Shown: positions 5,846 to 5,900 of the stretch, in pieces
Numbering within the stretch: the stretch's first letter is position 1
Layout of the letters: the number at the start of each line of letters is the position of its first letter
Program-made: the position numbers and the translations under genes
Assembly (NCBI GenBank): GCA_900544865.1
Contig: UQXA01000060.1
Coordinates: 1-5,900, forward strand
DNA from: an uncultured Collinsella sp.
GTDB taxonomy: Bacteria > Actinomycetota > Coriobacteriia > Coriobacteriales > Coriobacteriaceae
DNA length: 5,900 bases
Direction of reading: 5' to 3'
The notes under the pieces: model-generated
The model's database searches: none
Told to the model about the DNA's origin: nothing
Seen by the model: only the letters and a program-made list of their open reading frames with translations

Positions 5846-5900
5846 TGTTAGCGTCAATATAATTTTCACCATTTCCACCAACGCATTTTCGCCAATCGCG
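5845..5900. other. AT-richer flank beyond the IS110 remnant
   Basis: These 56 bases differ in composition from the remnant. On the minus strand one frame reads AIGENALVEMVKIILTLT, open to the window edge, so this could be the end of a gene entering from the right and cut by the element. It is too short to identify. Confidence 0.3.

Noticed and set aside
1..5900. CRISPR array
   Set aside because: No regularly spaced direct repeats are present; the repeats seen are inverted pairs or a single short direct repeat.

Overview
The window reads like a chromosomal stretch from a high-GC Gram-positive anaerobe. The GC-rich codon use, the style of the proteins and the IS110 type with a C-terminal helix-turn-helix all fit a Coriobacteriia member such as Collinsella. 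That assignment is inference from sequence character, not from a marker gene.

Layout, left to right. Positions 1-301 hold a strong leftward-facing terminator, possible divergent promoters and a possible 49-codon upstream ORF that overlaps the start of ilvE. ilvE (302-1354, +) encodes a complete type II branched-chain aminotransferase. Positions 1355-1835 hold no gene but are structure-rich. They contain a 99-bp nested palindrome with a terminator at its core, a 202-bp stretch bounded by 21-bp inverted repeats that looks like a small mobile or MITE-like repeat, and the lemA terminator. lemA (1836-2387, -) encodes a LemA-family membrane protein. It diverges from a TetR-family regulator gene (2587-3183, +), and a palindromic candidate operator lies over the lemA -10 box. 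A tRNA-Ser(UGA) gene (3187-3276, -) ends 3 bp from the regulator's stop codon. Divergent from the tRNA is one long gene (3328-5109, +) that fuses a complete TadA-type tRNA adenosine deaminase to a complete glycerate kinase.

The right end is accessory. Positions 5110-5334 are intergenic and carry a 20-bp-arm hairpin repeat. Its first 11 bases recur at 5324-5334, directly against the stop codon of a 5'-truncated IS110-family transposase remnant (5335-5844, -). The last 56 bases are AT-richer host sequence that the truncated element was joined to.

The genes do not form one pathway. The most unusual coding feature is the deaminase-kinase fusion. The most unusual non-coding features are the intergenic inverted repeats and the apparent IS110 insertion into a copy of one of them.
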